Both the position numbers and the translations under genes were made by a program. From Streptococcus mitis (GTDB lineage: Bacteria > Bacillota > Bacilli > Lactobacillales > Streptococcaceae): a DNA stretch of 32,286 nt. A model generated the notes under the pieces. It saw only the letters and a program-made list of their open reading frames with translations. It had not been told where the DNA came from and did no database searches. Location of the stretch: positions 1 through 32,286 of the forward strand of contig NZ_RJOB01000012.1 in the NCBI RefSeq assembly GCF_003943935.1. The letters run 5' to 3'. How positions within the stretch are numbered: the stretch's first letter is position 1; each line of letters begins with the position of its first letter. Of this stretch, positions 9,649 to 16,869 are shown in pieces.

Positions 9649-10053
9649 ATGAAAGATTTTCATTTTGACGCTATATCTGCCTTTGAAAATTACGAAATAG
9701 AACAAATGAGAGATGGTCACGTTGTGGTGACGACAAAAGTAGTGGACTCTTCGCTCAACTACTATGGCAATGCCCATGGTGGCTATCTCTTTACCCTTTG
9801 TGATCAGATCAGTGGTTTGGTGGTCATTTCGCTAGGACTAGACGGAGTGACTCTCCAATCCTCTATCAACTACCTCAAAGCAGGAAAACTCGACGATGTG
9901 CTGACCATTAAAGGAGAATGCGTCCATCAAGGTCGCACAACCTGTGTCGTGGATGTCGATATCACCAATCAAGAGGGCAGAAATGTCTGCAAAGCAACCT
10001 TTACCATGTTTGTCACAGGCCAACGGTCAGAAGACAGACAGGTGAGGATATAG
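9649..10053 (+). CDS. PaaI-type hotdog-fold thioesterase
   Basis: The protein has 134 residues and a single hotdog domain. The active-site segment NYYGNAHGGYLFTLCDQ (about residues 34-50) has the HGG turn and Asp of the PaaI/YbgC-like acyl-CoA thioesterases. A longer frame begins at a TTG at 9628, but AGGAGG (9639-9644) points to the ATG at 9649. The acyl-CoA substrate is not predictable from sequence. The gene is conserved after galT in pneumococcus. In pneumococci the Dpn restriction cassette usually follows it; here pbuX follows directly. Confidence 0.85.
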   Translation: MKDFHFDAISAFENYEIEQMRDGHVVVTTKVVDSSLNYYGNAHGGYLFTLCDQISGLVVISLGLDGVTLQSSINYLKAGKLDDVLTIKGECVHQGRTTCVVDVDITNQEGRNVCKATFTMFVTGQRSEDRQVRI

Positions 10054-10059
10054 ATAAAC

Positions 10060-10085
10060 AAAAAAGAGGCTCGCACCTCTTTTTT
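10060..10085. terminator. Bidirectional terminator between the thioesterase gene and pbuX
   Basis: AAAAAAGAGG (10060-10069) pairs perfectly with CCTCTTTTTT (10076-10085). It touches the last codon of pbuX on the minus strand. Confidence 0.88.
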
Positions 10086-11347
10086 TATTTCTTTTTATGA
10101 TTTAATACAGCATTGAGGACAATGGCAAGGAGGCTGGCTACGACGATTCCGTTTGAGAAGAACATTTGGAAAGCTGTCGGCATGCTGACAAAGAGATTAC
10201 TGTTGTTGAGTCCGACCCCTGCAGCGATGGAAACTGCTGCGATAAGAAAGTTGTGTTCATTGTTAGCAAAGTCAACGCGGGCGAGGATTTGCATCCCTTG
10301 AATAGATACAAAACCAAACATCACCAGCATGGCACCACCGAGGACAGGACTCGGAATGATTTGGGCAAGAGCGCCAAACTTAGGAAGGAGTCCAAGGAGA
10401 ACGAGGAAACCAGCTGCGTAGTAGATTGGCAGGCGAGTCTTGATACCTGATAATTTAACCAAACCAACGTTTTGTGAAAATCCTGTGTAAGGGAAGGTGT
10501 TAAAGATTCCTCCGAGAAGTACGGCCAAACCTTCTGCGCGGTATCCGTTGCGAAGGCGCGTGCTGTCGATTGGGTCTTTCGTGATATCAGACAAGGCTAG
10601 GTAAACACCAGTTGACTCAACCATAGACACCGTTGCGATGATACACATCATGACAATCGATGAGATTTCAAAGGTTGGCATCCCAAAGTAGAGTGGAGTT
10701 GGGACATGGACAAGTGGTGCTGCTGCAACAGGAGAGAAGTCAACCAAGCCCATGCTAGCAGCAATGGCAGTTCCAACAACCAGACCAATCAAAATAGAGA
10801 TAGACTTGATAAATCCTTTGGTAAAGATGTTAATCAAGAGGATAATCACAACAGTGATAGCTGCAAGTAGAAGACTTTGACCAGTTGGCTCTGGAACGTT
10901 ATTTCCCATATTTCCAATAGCAACAGGAATCAAGGTTAAACCAATCGTGGTAATAACAGATCCTGTTACGATAGATGGGAAGAGATTGGCCACTTTTGAG
11001 AAGATGCCTGAAACAAGAACCACGTAAATCCCTGATGCGATAAGGGCACCAAACATAGCACCACTACCATAGCTTTGCCCAATCATAATCAAGGGAGCTA
11101 CCGACTGGAAGGCAACTCCTAGAACGACTGGTAGCCCAATTCCGAAGTATTTGTTGAGCTGGAGTTGGAGGAAGGTTGCCACACCACACATGAAGATATC
11201 TGTAGAAATCAGGTAGGTCAACTGCTCAGCCGAATAGCCAAGGGCTGTCGCAATCATGATAGGAACCAGGATGGATCCTGAGTACATGGCTAGTAAGTGT
11301 TGCAAGCCAAGAACGGCTGCTTGCGAGTGTTTTTCTTGAGTTTGCAT
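10085..11347 (-). CDS. pbuX: Xanthine permease, NCS2 family
   Basis: This inner-membrane xanthine/H+ symporter has 420 residues with 12-14 hydrophobic segments. NCS2 features include QHLLAMYSGSILVPIMIATA at the N-terminus, the substrate-site region with STGVYLALSDIT (about 244-255), and GGIFNTFPYTGFSQNVGLV in the later half. Its ATG overlaps the xpt stop codon by one base (TAATG), so the two are translationally coupled. Uptake of xanthine by PbuX feeds Xpt, and both are controlled by the guanine riboswitch upstream of xpt. Confidence 0.95.
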   Translation of the reverse strand: MQTQEKHSQAAVLGLQHLLAMYSGSILVPIMIATALGYSAEQLTYLISTDIFMCGVATFLQLQLNKYFGIGLPVVLGVAFQSVAPLIMIGQSYGSGAMFGALIASGIYVVLVSGIFSKVANLFPSIVTGSVITTIGLTLIPVAIGNMGNNVPEPTGQSLLLAAITVVIILLINIFTKGFIKSISILIGLVVGTAIAASMGLVDFSPVAAAPLVHVPTPLYFGMPTFEISSIVMMCIIATVSMVESTGVYLALSDITKDPIDSTRLRNGYRAEGLAVLLGGIFNTFPYTGFSQNVGLVKLSGIKTRLPIYYAAGFLVLLGLLPKFGALAQIIPSPVLGGAMLVMFGFVSIQGMQILARVDFANNEHNFLIAAVSIAAGVGLNNSNLFVSMPTAFQMFFSNGIVVASLLAIVLNAVLNHKKK

Positions 11348-11928
11348 TAGAGATCTGCCTCCTTAAAAATAACTTGACCATTTTCAAAACGATCCAAACG
11401 AGCGAGTGATAGAACAGGGTAGCCTGCTTTTTCAAGCAAATCACGGCCATCTTGGAAAGACTTTTCAATCACAATACCGATAGCTTCGACTGTGGCACCG
11501 GCCTGTTCGATGATTTGAATTAAGCCTTTAGCAGCTTGGCCATTAGCAAGGAAATCGTCGATAATCAAGACCTTGTCCTCTGGTGAGAGGAATTTTCCAG
11601 CGATAGAAACGGTGCTAGTCACTTGCTTGGTAAAGGAGTAAACTTGAGCAGTTAAGATTCCTTCGTTCATAGTGATGTTTTTAGCTTTTTTAGCGAAAAT
11701 CATGGGAACGTTTAAGGCTTCAGCTGTAAGAACGGCTGGGGCAATACCCGACGCTTCAATTGTTACGACTTTGGTAATACCAGCAGAAGCAAATTTTTCT
11801 GCAAAAACCTTACCAATCTCTCGCATCAAGCTAAAGTCAACTTGGTGGGTTAAAAAGGAATCTACCTTGAGGATGTTGTCACCCAAGATATGCCCATCCT
11901 TGAGGATGCGCTCTTCTAATAATTTCAT
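11347..11928 (-). CDS. xpt: Xanthine phosphoribosyltransferase
   Basis: This purine salvage enzyme converts xanthine and PRPP to XMP. It has 193 residues, the usual length for Xpt. The type I PRTase PRPP-binding loop [13 protein letters not shown] is at about residues 124-136, and the flexible region [13 protein letters not shown] at about 78-90. Its ATG follows AGGAGG. First gene of the xpt-pbuX operon, about 235 nt behind its promoter because of the riboswitch leader. Confidence 0.96.
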   Translation of the reverse strand: MKLLEERILKDGHILGDNILKVDSFLTHQVDFSLMREIGKVFAEKFASAGITKVVTIEASGIAPAVLTAEALNVPMIFAKKAKNITMNEGILTAQVYSFTKQVTSTVSIAGKFLSPEDKVLIIDDFLANGQAAKGLIQIIEQAGATVEAIGIVIEKSFQDGRDLLEKAGYPVLSLARLDRFENGQVIFKEADL

Positions 11929-11990
11929 AAGACCTCCTAAAGTCTAAAAGCCAATCCATTTGCTTGTTTAGAGTTTCTAGCAAGAAATAG

Positions 11991-12021
11991 AAAAAAGACC
12001 TACTTAATCTCTAAGCAAGTC
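11991..12021 (-). terminator. Riboswitch-controlled terminator of xpt-pbuX
   Basis: On the minus strand GACTTGCTTA pairs with TAAGTAGGTC (one G-U pair) and is followed by six T residues. The left arm can instead pair with the 3' P1 strand of the aptamer (TAAGTAAG), which would be the antiterminator. Confidence 0.85.
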
Positions 12022-12062
12022 CCCAAAATAGGCATGGCAAAAAAGACCATCCCCTCAAGCTA

Positions 12063-12132
12063 ACTTACTTATTGTTAGGTATTCCGGCACCTTGTAGAAA
12101 CGTCGTGCCAATTCACGACATAAACAAGTAAA
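12063..12132 (-). ncRNA. Guanine-class purine riboswitch aptamer
   Basis: On the minus strand the three-way junction is clear. P1 is TTACTT/AAGTAA, P2 is GTCGTG/CACGAC with loop AATTGG, J2/3 is the hallmark GTTTCTAC, P3 is AGGT/ACCT with loop GCCGGAA, and J3/1 is AACAAT. The C in J3/1 corresponds to C74 of the xpt riboswitch, which pairs with guanine; adenine riboswitches have U there. Ligand binding stabilises P1 and so favours the terminator at 11991-12021, turning off xpt-pbuX. Confidence 0.95.
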
Positions 12133-12135
12133 ACG

Positions 12136-12164
12136 ATATTCAATTTTAAATAGGCTTGCGTCAA
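12136..12164 (-). promoter_or_regulatory. xpt-pbuX promoter
   Basis: On the minus strand TTGACG (12164-12159) and GAATAT (12141-12136) are 17 bp apart, putting the start of transcription at about the first aptamer base. The DNA from 12165 to 12297 holds no gene that I can see. Confidence 0.6.
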
Positions 12165-12297
12165 TGTTTTTATTTTACACTAAATAACTTTAGAAATCAA
12201 ATATTTTGTTAGTGTTTTGGGATAAAAAACGAACAAATTGAAGAAAAAATGGGCAAATTATCAATTATAGGCTAAACTTTAGAAGGATTTTCCATCA

Positions 12298-12346
12298 AAA
12301 AAGGCATATTATCAAGATTCTTCAAGATCTGACAATATGCCTTTTT
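12298..12346. terminator. Terminator after exoA-VOC (minus strand), symmetrical
   Basis: AAAAAGGCATATT (12298-12310) pairs perfectly over 13 bp with AATATGCCTTTTT (12334-12346). The 23-nt loop contains TCAAGAT twice. It lies 20 bp beyond the stop of the VOC gene. Confidence 0.85.
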
Positions 12347-12365
12347 CTGATTTGAAAGATTTTTT

Positions 12366-12752
12366 CTATTCGCTAAATCTTAAAAAATAGCCATCTGGAT
12401 CCAAGATTGCAAATTCATGAGGGTAAATAAAGCTATCTCCCACTCGAAATTCTCTTTTGGTCAGCGGACGATGGATAGGATAGTCAGCTTCCAGCAGTTT
12501 TTGGTGGAGCTGAGGGACATCTTCAATGCCAAAGGAAATATTGACACCGCGCCCGAAAGGATAGGTTAGTTGGGCTAATTCTTCTGTGCTGCCTTCTTCT
12601 AACATAAGTTGGCAGTCTTCAAGCGAGAGGAAGAGAAATTTCTCCTCTGGACGCTCGTATTCGACAGAAAATCCCAGCAAGTCGCAGTAGAAGTGGCGTG
12701 ACTTTTCGAGGTCAGATACTACAAATTCAGGAATGACAGCTTGATAGTCCAT
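12366..12752 (-). CDS. VOC-superfamily protein (glyoxalase/bleomycin-resistance fold)
   Basis: The protein has 128 residues in two beta-alpha-beta-beta-beta repeats. The first starts at VIPEFVVSDLEKSRHFYCDL (residues 5-24), and the C-terminus has the typical EFAILDPDGYFLRF (about 113-126). The fold family includes glyoxalase I, dioxygenases and bleomycin-binding proteins. The aspartate in LDPDG and other potential metal ligands are visible, but the activity cannot be assigned. It is 11 bp downstream of exoA, behind AAGGAG, so the two are co-transcribed. Confidence 0.82.
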   Translation of the reverse strand: MDYQAVIPEFVVSDLEKSRHFYCDLLGFSVEYERPEEKFLFLSLEDCQLMLEEGSTEELAQLTYPFGRGVNISFGIEDVPQLHQKLLEADYPIHRPLTKREFRVGDSFIYPHEFAILDPDGYFLRFSE

Positions 12753-12763
12753 TAGCTTTCTCC

Positions 12764-13591
12764 TTAGAGCTCAATCTCCATGACAATCGGCGTATGATCC
12801 TGGCGAGCTCCTGAGTCAATCATGTCGGACTTGGTTACCTTGTCAGCGATGCGGTTACTTGTGAGCCAGTAGTCGATTCTCCAGCCTGTATTGTTGATTT
12901 TAGAAGTTTTGCTACGTTGTGCCCACCAAGTGTAGCGTTCTGGTACATCGCCGTGAACATGACGGAAGGTATCCGTAAATCCAGTTGCCAAAAGGTTGGT
13001 AAATCCAGCACGTTCCTCGTCGGTAAACCCTGGTGAACGGCGGTTGCTAGCAGGATTTGCAAGGTCGATTTCATTGTGGGCCACATTGTAGTCACCGGTC
13101 GCAAGGACTGGTTTTTCTTTGTCTAGTTCAGCCAAATACTCCGCATATTTGACATCCCAGATTTGGCGTTCTTCCAAGCGTTTGAGGCCATCGCCAGCAT
13201 TTGGTGTGTAAACTTGGGTCACGAAAAATTCATCAAATTCCAAGGTGATGATGCGGCCTTCCAAGTCCATGGTAGAAGGAGCACCGATTTCTGGAAAAGT
13301 GACAGTGGGTGTGAGTTCTTTCTTATAGAGGAACATAGTACCAGCATAGCCTTTACGGGCAGGTTCTTGGGAAGAGCGCCACGTATTTTCGTAGCCTGGG
13401 AAGAGTTCCTCTAAAATTTCCAAGTGTTTCTTTGTAGGACCCTTGGCAGAAAGCTTGGTTTCTTGGATAGCGATGATATCAGCATTTTCAGCGACCAAGG
13501 TTTGTAGGACTTCTTGGGATAATTTCGCGCGTGCTGAGTCACTAGTTAGGGCAGCATTGAGGGAATCAATATTCCATGATATGAGTTTCAT
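12764..13591 (-). CDS. exoA: Exodeoxyribonuclease III-type AP endonuclease ExoA
   Basis: This DNA-repair enzyme cleaves at abasic sites and trims 3' ends. It has 275 residues, the length of the classic pneumococcal ExoA. Catalytic motifs of the EEP nuclease family are all present: the first Asn/Asp in MKLISWNIDSL, the Glu in IIAIQETKLS (about residue 43), the Asp-Asn pair in ATGDYNVAHN (about 165-174) and the C-terminal Asp-His in RQDHTPIV. The ATG follows AAAGGTAA. Transcription is leftward into the VOC gene; the divergent neighbour is the CPBP-sdpRI operon. Confidence 0.96.
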   Translation of the reverse strand: MKLISWNIDSLNAALTSDSARAKLSQEVLQTLVAENADIIAIQETKLSAKGPTKKHLEILEELFPGYENTWRSSQEPARKGYAGTMFLYKKELTPTVTFPEIGAPSTMDLEGRIITLEFDEFFVTQVYTPNAGDGLKRLEERQIWDVKYAEYLAELDKEKPVLATGDYNVAHNEIDLANPASNRRSPGFTDEERAGFTNLLATGFTDTFRHVHGDVPERYTWWAQRSKTSKINNTGWRIDYWLTSNRIADKVTKSDMIDSGARQDHTPIVMEIEL

Positions 13592-13711
13592 AAAGTTACC
13601 TTTTCTAGATGTATTTCTTATATTTTATCAAAAAAAAGTAAAGCCAGCGAGTTTCTAGTTTGGAAACTTATTCTTTATATTCTATCCTTAGAAAACAAAA
13701 ACTCTTGAAAC

Positions 13712-13733
13712 TATTTCGAAAAAAATCTAAATA
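13712..13733. promoter_or_regulatory. SdpR-type operator, upstream copy
   Basis: A 22-bp sequence that matches the downstream copy at 20 of 22 positions: TATTTCGA-N6-TCTAAATA. Flanking bases extend an outer 8-bp inverted repeat, AACTATTT/AAATAGTT (13709-13736). It ends 4 bp upstream of the -35 hexamer. Confidence 0.6.
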
Positions 13734-13737
13734 GTTC

Positions 13738-13765
13738 TTGTGTTTAGAATAGAAAGGTGTATAAT
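13738..13765 (+). promoter_or_regulatory. Promoter of the CPBP-sdpRI operon
   Basis: TTGTGT (13738-13743) and TATAAT (13760-13765) are 16 bp apart. The -35 box is weak and the -10 box perfect. Confidence 0.7.
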
Positions 13766-13767
13766 GT

Positions 13768-13789
13768 TATTTAGAAAAACATCTAAATA
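13768..13789. promoter_or_regulatory. SdpR-type operator, downstream copy
   Basis: Perfect 8-bp inverted repeat TATTTAGA-N6-TCTAAATA lying over the predicted start of transcription, 2 bp after the -10 box. This is a typical place for an ArsR-fold autorepressor. The two operator copies are 56 bp apart start to start. Confidence 0.7.
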
Positions 13790-13807
13790 GAAAGTGAAGT
13801 TACATAT

Positions 13808-14707
13808 ATGTCAAATAAGAGAATAATTCTTCTTTTTGTGGTCTTGGCTTATTCCCTTGCTTGGATAATATGGCTGGCACTATGGCTAAGTGGTGTTGGT
13901 CTAAATTCTCCATGGAGTCAGCTTGCTAGTATTGTAGCCATGTGGATGCCTGCGCTTGCAGTCTTTATTTTAGGGAAAATCACGAATCAACCTAGTGGAA
14001 TCAAATCTAAATTAGTTGTGAATCTCAAGAGGAACTGGCGCTTTTACTTACTAGCTATCTGGTTACCAGCAGTCATCAGTTTTTTAGGAGCAGGACTTTA
14101 TTTTCTTGTATTTCCTAGCAATTTCAGCCTTGGTTTTGAATCTATTCAAGCTATTTTACAAGAAAAAGGAGTCCTTCAATCACCGATTCCCTTATCTTTC
14201 TTGGCCTTGATTCAAATCCTAGCTAGTTTGACCTACGCTCCTTTTCTTAATAGTTTCTTTGCATTGGGGGAGGAAATTGGTTGGCGGGGCTATCTTTACC
14301 CAGTGCTAAGAGGACGCTTTTCACTAGTCCAGACTCATGTCTTACTTGCTCTCATTTGGAGTCTATGGCATTTACCAATCAATTTGCAAGGATATAATTA
14401 TGGCCTTACTTATTTTTCTTATCCTGTTTTGGGAGTTGTTGCGATGTTTCTATTTTGTTTTAGCCTAGGAATATTGTTGAGCTGGTTGTTGGAAAAGACA
14501 GGCTCTATCTGGGCTTCTGCCCTATTTCATGGAGCAATCAATGCAACTGCAGGTATTGGGTTACTCTTTCAATTACCAGGAGAAAAAGTTTCAAGCCTCT
14601 TGATTTTAGGCCCATCACCGACAGGAATGCTATCAGTTCTACCTTGCTTATTCCTAGCCCTACTAATATTACAAAGGGAAAGGAGGCATTATGAGTTTTG
14701 CAAATAG
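13808..14707 (+). CDS. CPBP-family intramembrane metalloprotease (CAAX/bacteriocin-processing type)
   Basis: The protein has 299 residues and about eight hydrophobic segments. The CPBP (Abi) motifs are in order: EEIGWRGYLYPVL (about residue 155) with the Glu-Glu and Arg, LIWSLWHLP with the second His (about 185), and the late HGAINAT (about 238). The family includes eukaryotic Rce1-like CAAX proteases and bacterial proteins linked to bacteriocin production and self-immunity. Its 3' end overlaps the sdpR-like gene by 17 nt, so they are co-translated. The ribosome binding site before the ATG is weak. Its association with sdpR and sdpI suggests a role in envelope defence; the substrate is unknown. 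Confidence 0.88.
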   Translation: MSNKRIILLFVVLAYSLAWIIWLALWLSGVGLNSPWSQLASIVAMWMPALAVFILGKITNQPSGIKSKLVVNLKRNWRFYLLAIWLPAVISFLGAGLYFLVFPSNFSLGFESIQAILQEKGVLQSPIPLSFLALIQILASLTYAPFLNSFFALGEEIGWRGYLYPVLRGRFSLVQTHVLLALIWSLWHLPINLQGYNYGLTYFSYPVLGVVAMFLFCFSLGILLSWLLEKTGSIWASALFHGAINATAGIGLLFQLPGEKVSSLLILGPSPTGMLSVLPCLFLALLILQRERRHYEFCK

Positions 14708-14978
14708 CTTTAAAGCCTTATCTCATCCAGTTAGGAGAGAGATTTTAAATTTACTCAAAGCAGGTAGATTATCTGCAGGAGAAATTGCCAGTCAATTCGA
14801 GTTGACTAATGCAACTATTTCACACCATCTCATGATTTTGAAAGCAGCGGATTTGATTCATGAAATGAAAGAAAAAAACTTTATTTATTATGAGTTAAAT
14901 ACATCGGTTTTAGAGGATATGATGGTTTGGTTAGCAGATCTGAAAGGAGATCATTTTGATGAAGATAAAAATCAATAA
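14691..14978 (+). CDS. sdpR: ArsR-fold autorepressor, SdpR type
   Basis: The protein has 95 residues and is a single winged helix-turn-helix: FKALSHPVRREILNLLKAGR (residues 7-26), then the recognition segment TNATISHHLMILKAADLI (about 43-60) and the wing KEKNFIYYEL. The N-terminal ALSHPVRR motif and the neighbouring sdpI gene place it with SdpR rather than with metal sensors; it has no cysteine. It starts behind AAAGGAGG inside the end of the CPBP gene and overlaps the sdpI gene by 20 nt. In Bacillus SdpR represses its own operon until SdpI binds a toxin and holds SdpR at the membrane. The two palindromes at the operon promoter are the likely targets. Confidence 0.87.
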   Translation: MSFANSFKALSHPVRREILNLLKAGRLSAGEIASQFELTNATISHHLMILKAADLIHEMKEKNFIYYELNTSVLEDMMVWLADLKGDHFDEDKNQ

Positions 14979-15600
14979 GAAATTGCTATTATTTACGAGC
15001 ATTCTCATCCTACTACCTTCTCTTGTAGGTTGTGTTTTCTGGAATCAATTACCAGAGGAGATACCCACTCATTTTAATCTACTGGGTCAAGCAGATGGCT
15101 ACAATCATAAAGTGTTTGCTATCTTTGGATTGCCGGCTCTCATGCTTTTGATGCATTGGGTGCTTCTATTTTTAATGGTTAAGGATCCTAAATCTAGCAA
15201 TATCAGTTCAAAAATACAAATTTTAATTTACTGGATTATTCCTTTTGTATCTTGTCTATCAATGATTTCTATATACGGAGAATCTTTGGGTTATTCCATG
15301 ATGAGTGGGCTACTAGCTCAGATTTTTATGGGAGTCGTGATGATCGTAATTGGAAATTATCTACCAAAAACACACCGAAATTATATAATCGGTATTCGAC
15401 TACCGTGGACCTTGGAGAATGATGGAAACTGGAGAAAAACACATCGCCTAGCTGGAAAAATTTGGGTATTAGGAGGATTGTTATTGTTTCTAAATTCCTT
15501 TGTGCAACTATATGTTTACTGGGTATTCTTCTTGACCCTTTTCTTTGTAGTGATAATTCCTAGTGTCTATTCTTATCAATTATCAAAATTAGAATCTTGA
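14959..15600 (+). CDS. sdpI: SdpI-family immunity/signal membrane protein
   Basis: The protein has 213 residues and about six membrane segments. The N-terminal DUF1648 part has PEEIPTHFNLLGQADGYNHK (residues ~34-53). The C-terminal SdpI part has IIGIRLPWTLENDGNWRKTH (about 142-161), both hallmarks of the family. A TTG at 14956 is in frame, but AAAGGAGA (14943-14950) points to the ATG at 14959. Bacillus SdpI protects cells from the SdpC killing peptide and passes its presence to SdpR. No sdpABC toxin genes lie in this window, so here it may protect against a peptide made elsewhere or by neighbours. No terminator follows clearly; 128 bp separate it from the next gene. Confidence 0.9.
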   Translation: MKIKINKKLLLFTSILILLPSLVGCVFWNQLPEEIPTHFNLLGQADGYNHKVFAIFGLPALMLLMHWVLLFLMVKDPKSSNISSKIQILIYWIIPFVSCLSMISIYGESLGYSMMSGLLAQIFMGVVMIVIGNYLPKTHRNYIIGIRLPWTLENDGNWRKTHRLAGKIWVLGGLLLFLNSFVQLYVYWVFFLTLFFVVIIPSVYSYQLSKLES

Positions 15601-15664
15601 AACAGGTATTTGAGTCATTAGTTAGAGAAGTTGGTCTGATAAGTCTATTTCCCCAACGTATGGT

Positions 15665-15693
15665 TTGAAAAATCACCCTCTTTTGTTTATAAT
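15665..15693 (+). promoter_or_regulatory. Promoter of the DUF3290-DUF421 pair
   Basis: TTGAAA (15665-15670) and TATAAT (15688-15693) are separated by exactly 17 bp. Confidence 0.85.
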
Positions 15694-15727
15694 GTAAGAA
15701 TGATTTTATGAAAGGGAGTGAAAATAA

Positions 15728-16183
15728 ATGAAATTTTACTCATATGACTATGTACTTAGCCAAATCAGTCAGCAAAATGGAATGATGATTGGATTTGGGA
15801 TTGTGCTCCTAGCTATCACAGGATTTTTTGCTTTTAAAGCCTATCGAGATAAAAAGGGGACTAAGTTTCGGGAATTGGTCATGATTTTGGCCTTGACCTT
15901 GGTGGCCATGCTTTTGGTGACAATCTCAAAATACCAGACCAATCAAGCCTCTAACAACCAATTTCAAACTTCACTTCATTTCATAGAGGTTGTTTCCAAA
16001 GACTTGGGAGTGGATAAATCAGAAGTTTATGTCAATACTTCTGCAGCCACTGATGGAGCACTTATCAAGGTAGGTTCAAATTTCTATCGTGCCATGAACG
16101 GGAGCCAACCAGACAAGTATCTTTTAGAGAAATTAGAATTGCATCAAACAGACGCTATTGAATTGGTGGAGGTAAACAAATGA
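15728..16183 (+). CDS. DUF3290 family membrane protein
   Basis: The protein has 151 residues. Two membrane segments (about residues 19-37 and 50-66) are followed by a soluble domain rich in polar residues that ends in HQTDAIELVEVNK. It matches the DUF3290 family, which is found in Firmicutes almost always next to a DUF421 gene. The function is unknown. The ATG follows AAAGGGAG, and its stop codon overlaps the next ATG as ATGA, so the two products are likely made in equal amounts and probably act together. Confidence 0.82.
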   Translation: MKFYSYDYVLSQISQQNGMMIGFGIVLLAITGFFAFKAYRDKKGTKFRELVMILALTLVAMLLVTISKYQTNQASNNQFQTSLHFIEVVSKDLGVDKSEVYVNTSAATDGALIKVGSNFYRAMNGSQPDKYLLEKLELHQTDAIELVEVNK

Positions 16184-16815
16184 CACTCAATTATATGGAA
16201 ATTTTAATCAAACTGGCCTTGGGTCTTTTCTCGCTTATTTTTGTTATCAATGTGACAGGAAAGGGAAATCTGGCGCCTAACTCTGCGACAGACCAAATTC
16301 AGAACTATGTTCTCGGTGGTATTATCGGTGGGGTGATTTACAATAGTTCTATTAGCATTCTCCAGTACGCAGTGATTTTGATGATGTGGACGATTTTGGT
16401 TTTGACCCTCAAGTGGCTTAGTAACAATGTTCATTTTGTCAAACGCTTGATTGATGGTAAGCCAACTCTCCTCATCAAAAATGGTCAGATTGACCCAGAA
16501 GCCTGTCGTTCAGTTGGTTTGTCTGCAGCGGAAGTAGCCCTCAAGCTTCGTAGCCAAGGGATTTTCCAGATGAAGCAGGTCAAACGCGCTGTGCAGGAGC
16601 AAAATGGCCAACTCATCGTGGTCCAAATGGGAGATGAAAATCCTAAGTATCCAGTTGTGACTGACGGTGTGATCCAAGTAGATGTTTTGGAGTCGATTGG
16701 TCGTAGCGAAGAGTGGCTGCTTGATAACCTCAACAAGCAAGGACATGACAATGTAGCTAATATCTTTATCGCTGAGTATGACAAGGGTGCCGTTACAGTC
16801 GTAACCTATGAATAA
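16180..16815 (+). CDS. DUF421 (YetF/YcaP-like) membrane protein
   Basis: The protein has 211 residues. Three N-terminal membrane segments are followed by the two cytoplasmic alpha/beta modules of the DUF421 family. Visible family features are the first helix ending in NVTGKGNLAPNSATDQIQNY, the turn LIKNGQIDPEACRSVGLSA and the C-terminal QGHDNVANIFIAEYDKG. The role is unknown; Bacillus YetF-type proteins have been linked to spores and the envelope. It is translationally coupled to the DUF3290 gene and followed by a hairpin. Confidence 0.87.
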   Translation: MTLNYMEILIKLALGLFSLIFVINVTGKGNLAPNSATDQIQNYVLGGIIGGVIYNSSISILQYAVILMMWTILVLTLKWLSNNVHFVKRLIDGKPTLLIKNGQIDPEACRSVGLSAAEVALKLRSQGIFQMKQVKRAVQEQNGQLIVVQMGDENPKYPVVTDGVIQVDVLESIGRSEEWLLDNLNKQGHDNVANIFIAEYDKGAVTVVTYE

Positions 16816-16846
16816 GAAAAACCTGGGGTCTTGGCCTCAGGTTTCT
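16816..16846 (+). terminator. Hairpin terminator between DUF421 and the ABC exporter genes
   Basis: AAACCTGGGG (16819-16828) pairs with CCTCAGGTTT (16835-16843) with one mismatch or bulge, followed by a short T-rich tract. It probably only weakens read-through into the exporter genes, since no separate strong promoter is seen before them. Confidence 0.55.
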
Positions 16847-16869
16847 ATTTGCAATCAGAAAGGGATGTT

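Noticed and set aside
13808..15600. A linked SdpC-type toxin or small peptide gene in the sdpRI region
   Set aside because: I found no additional short frame with a signal peptide and ribosome binding site in the gaps around the operon.
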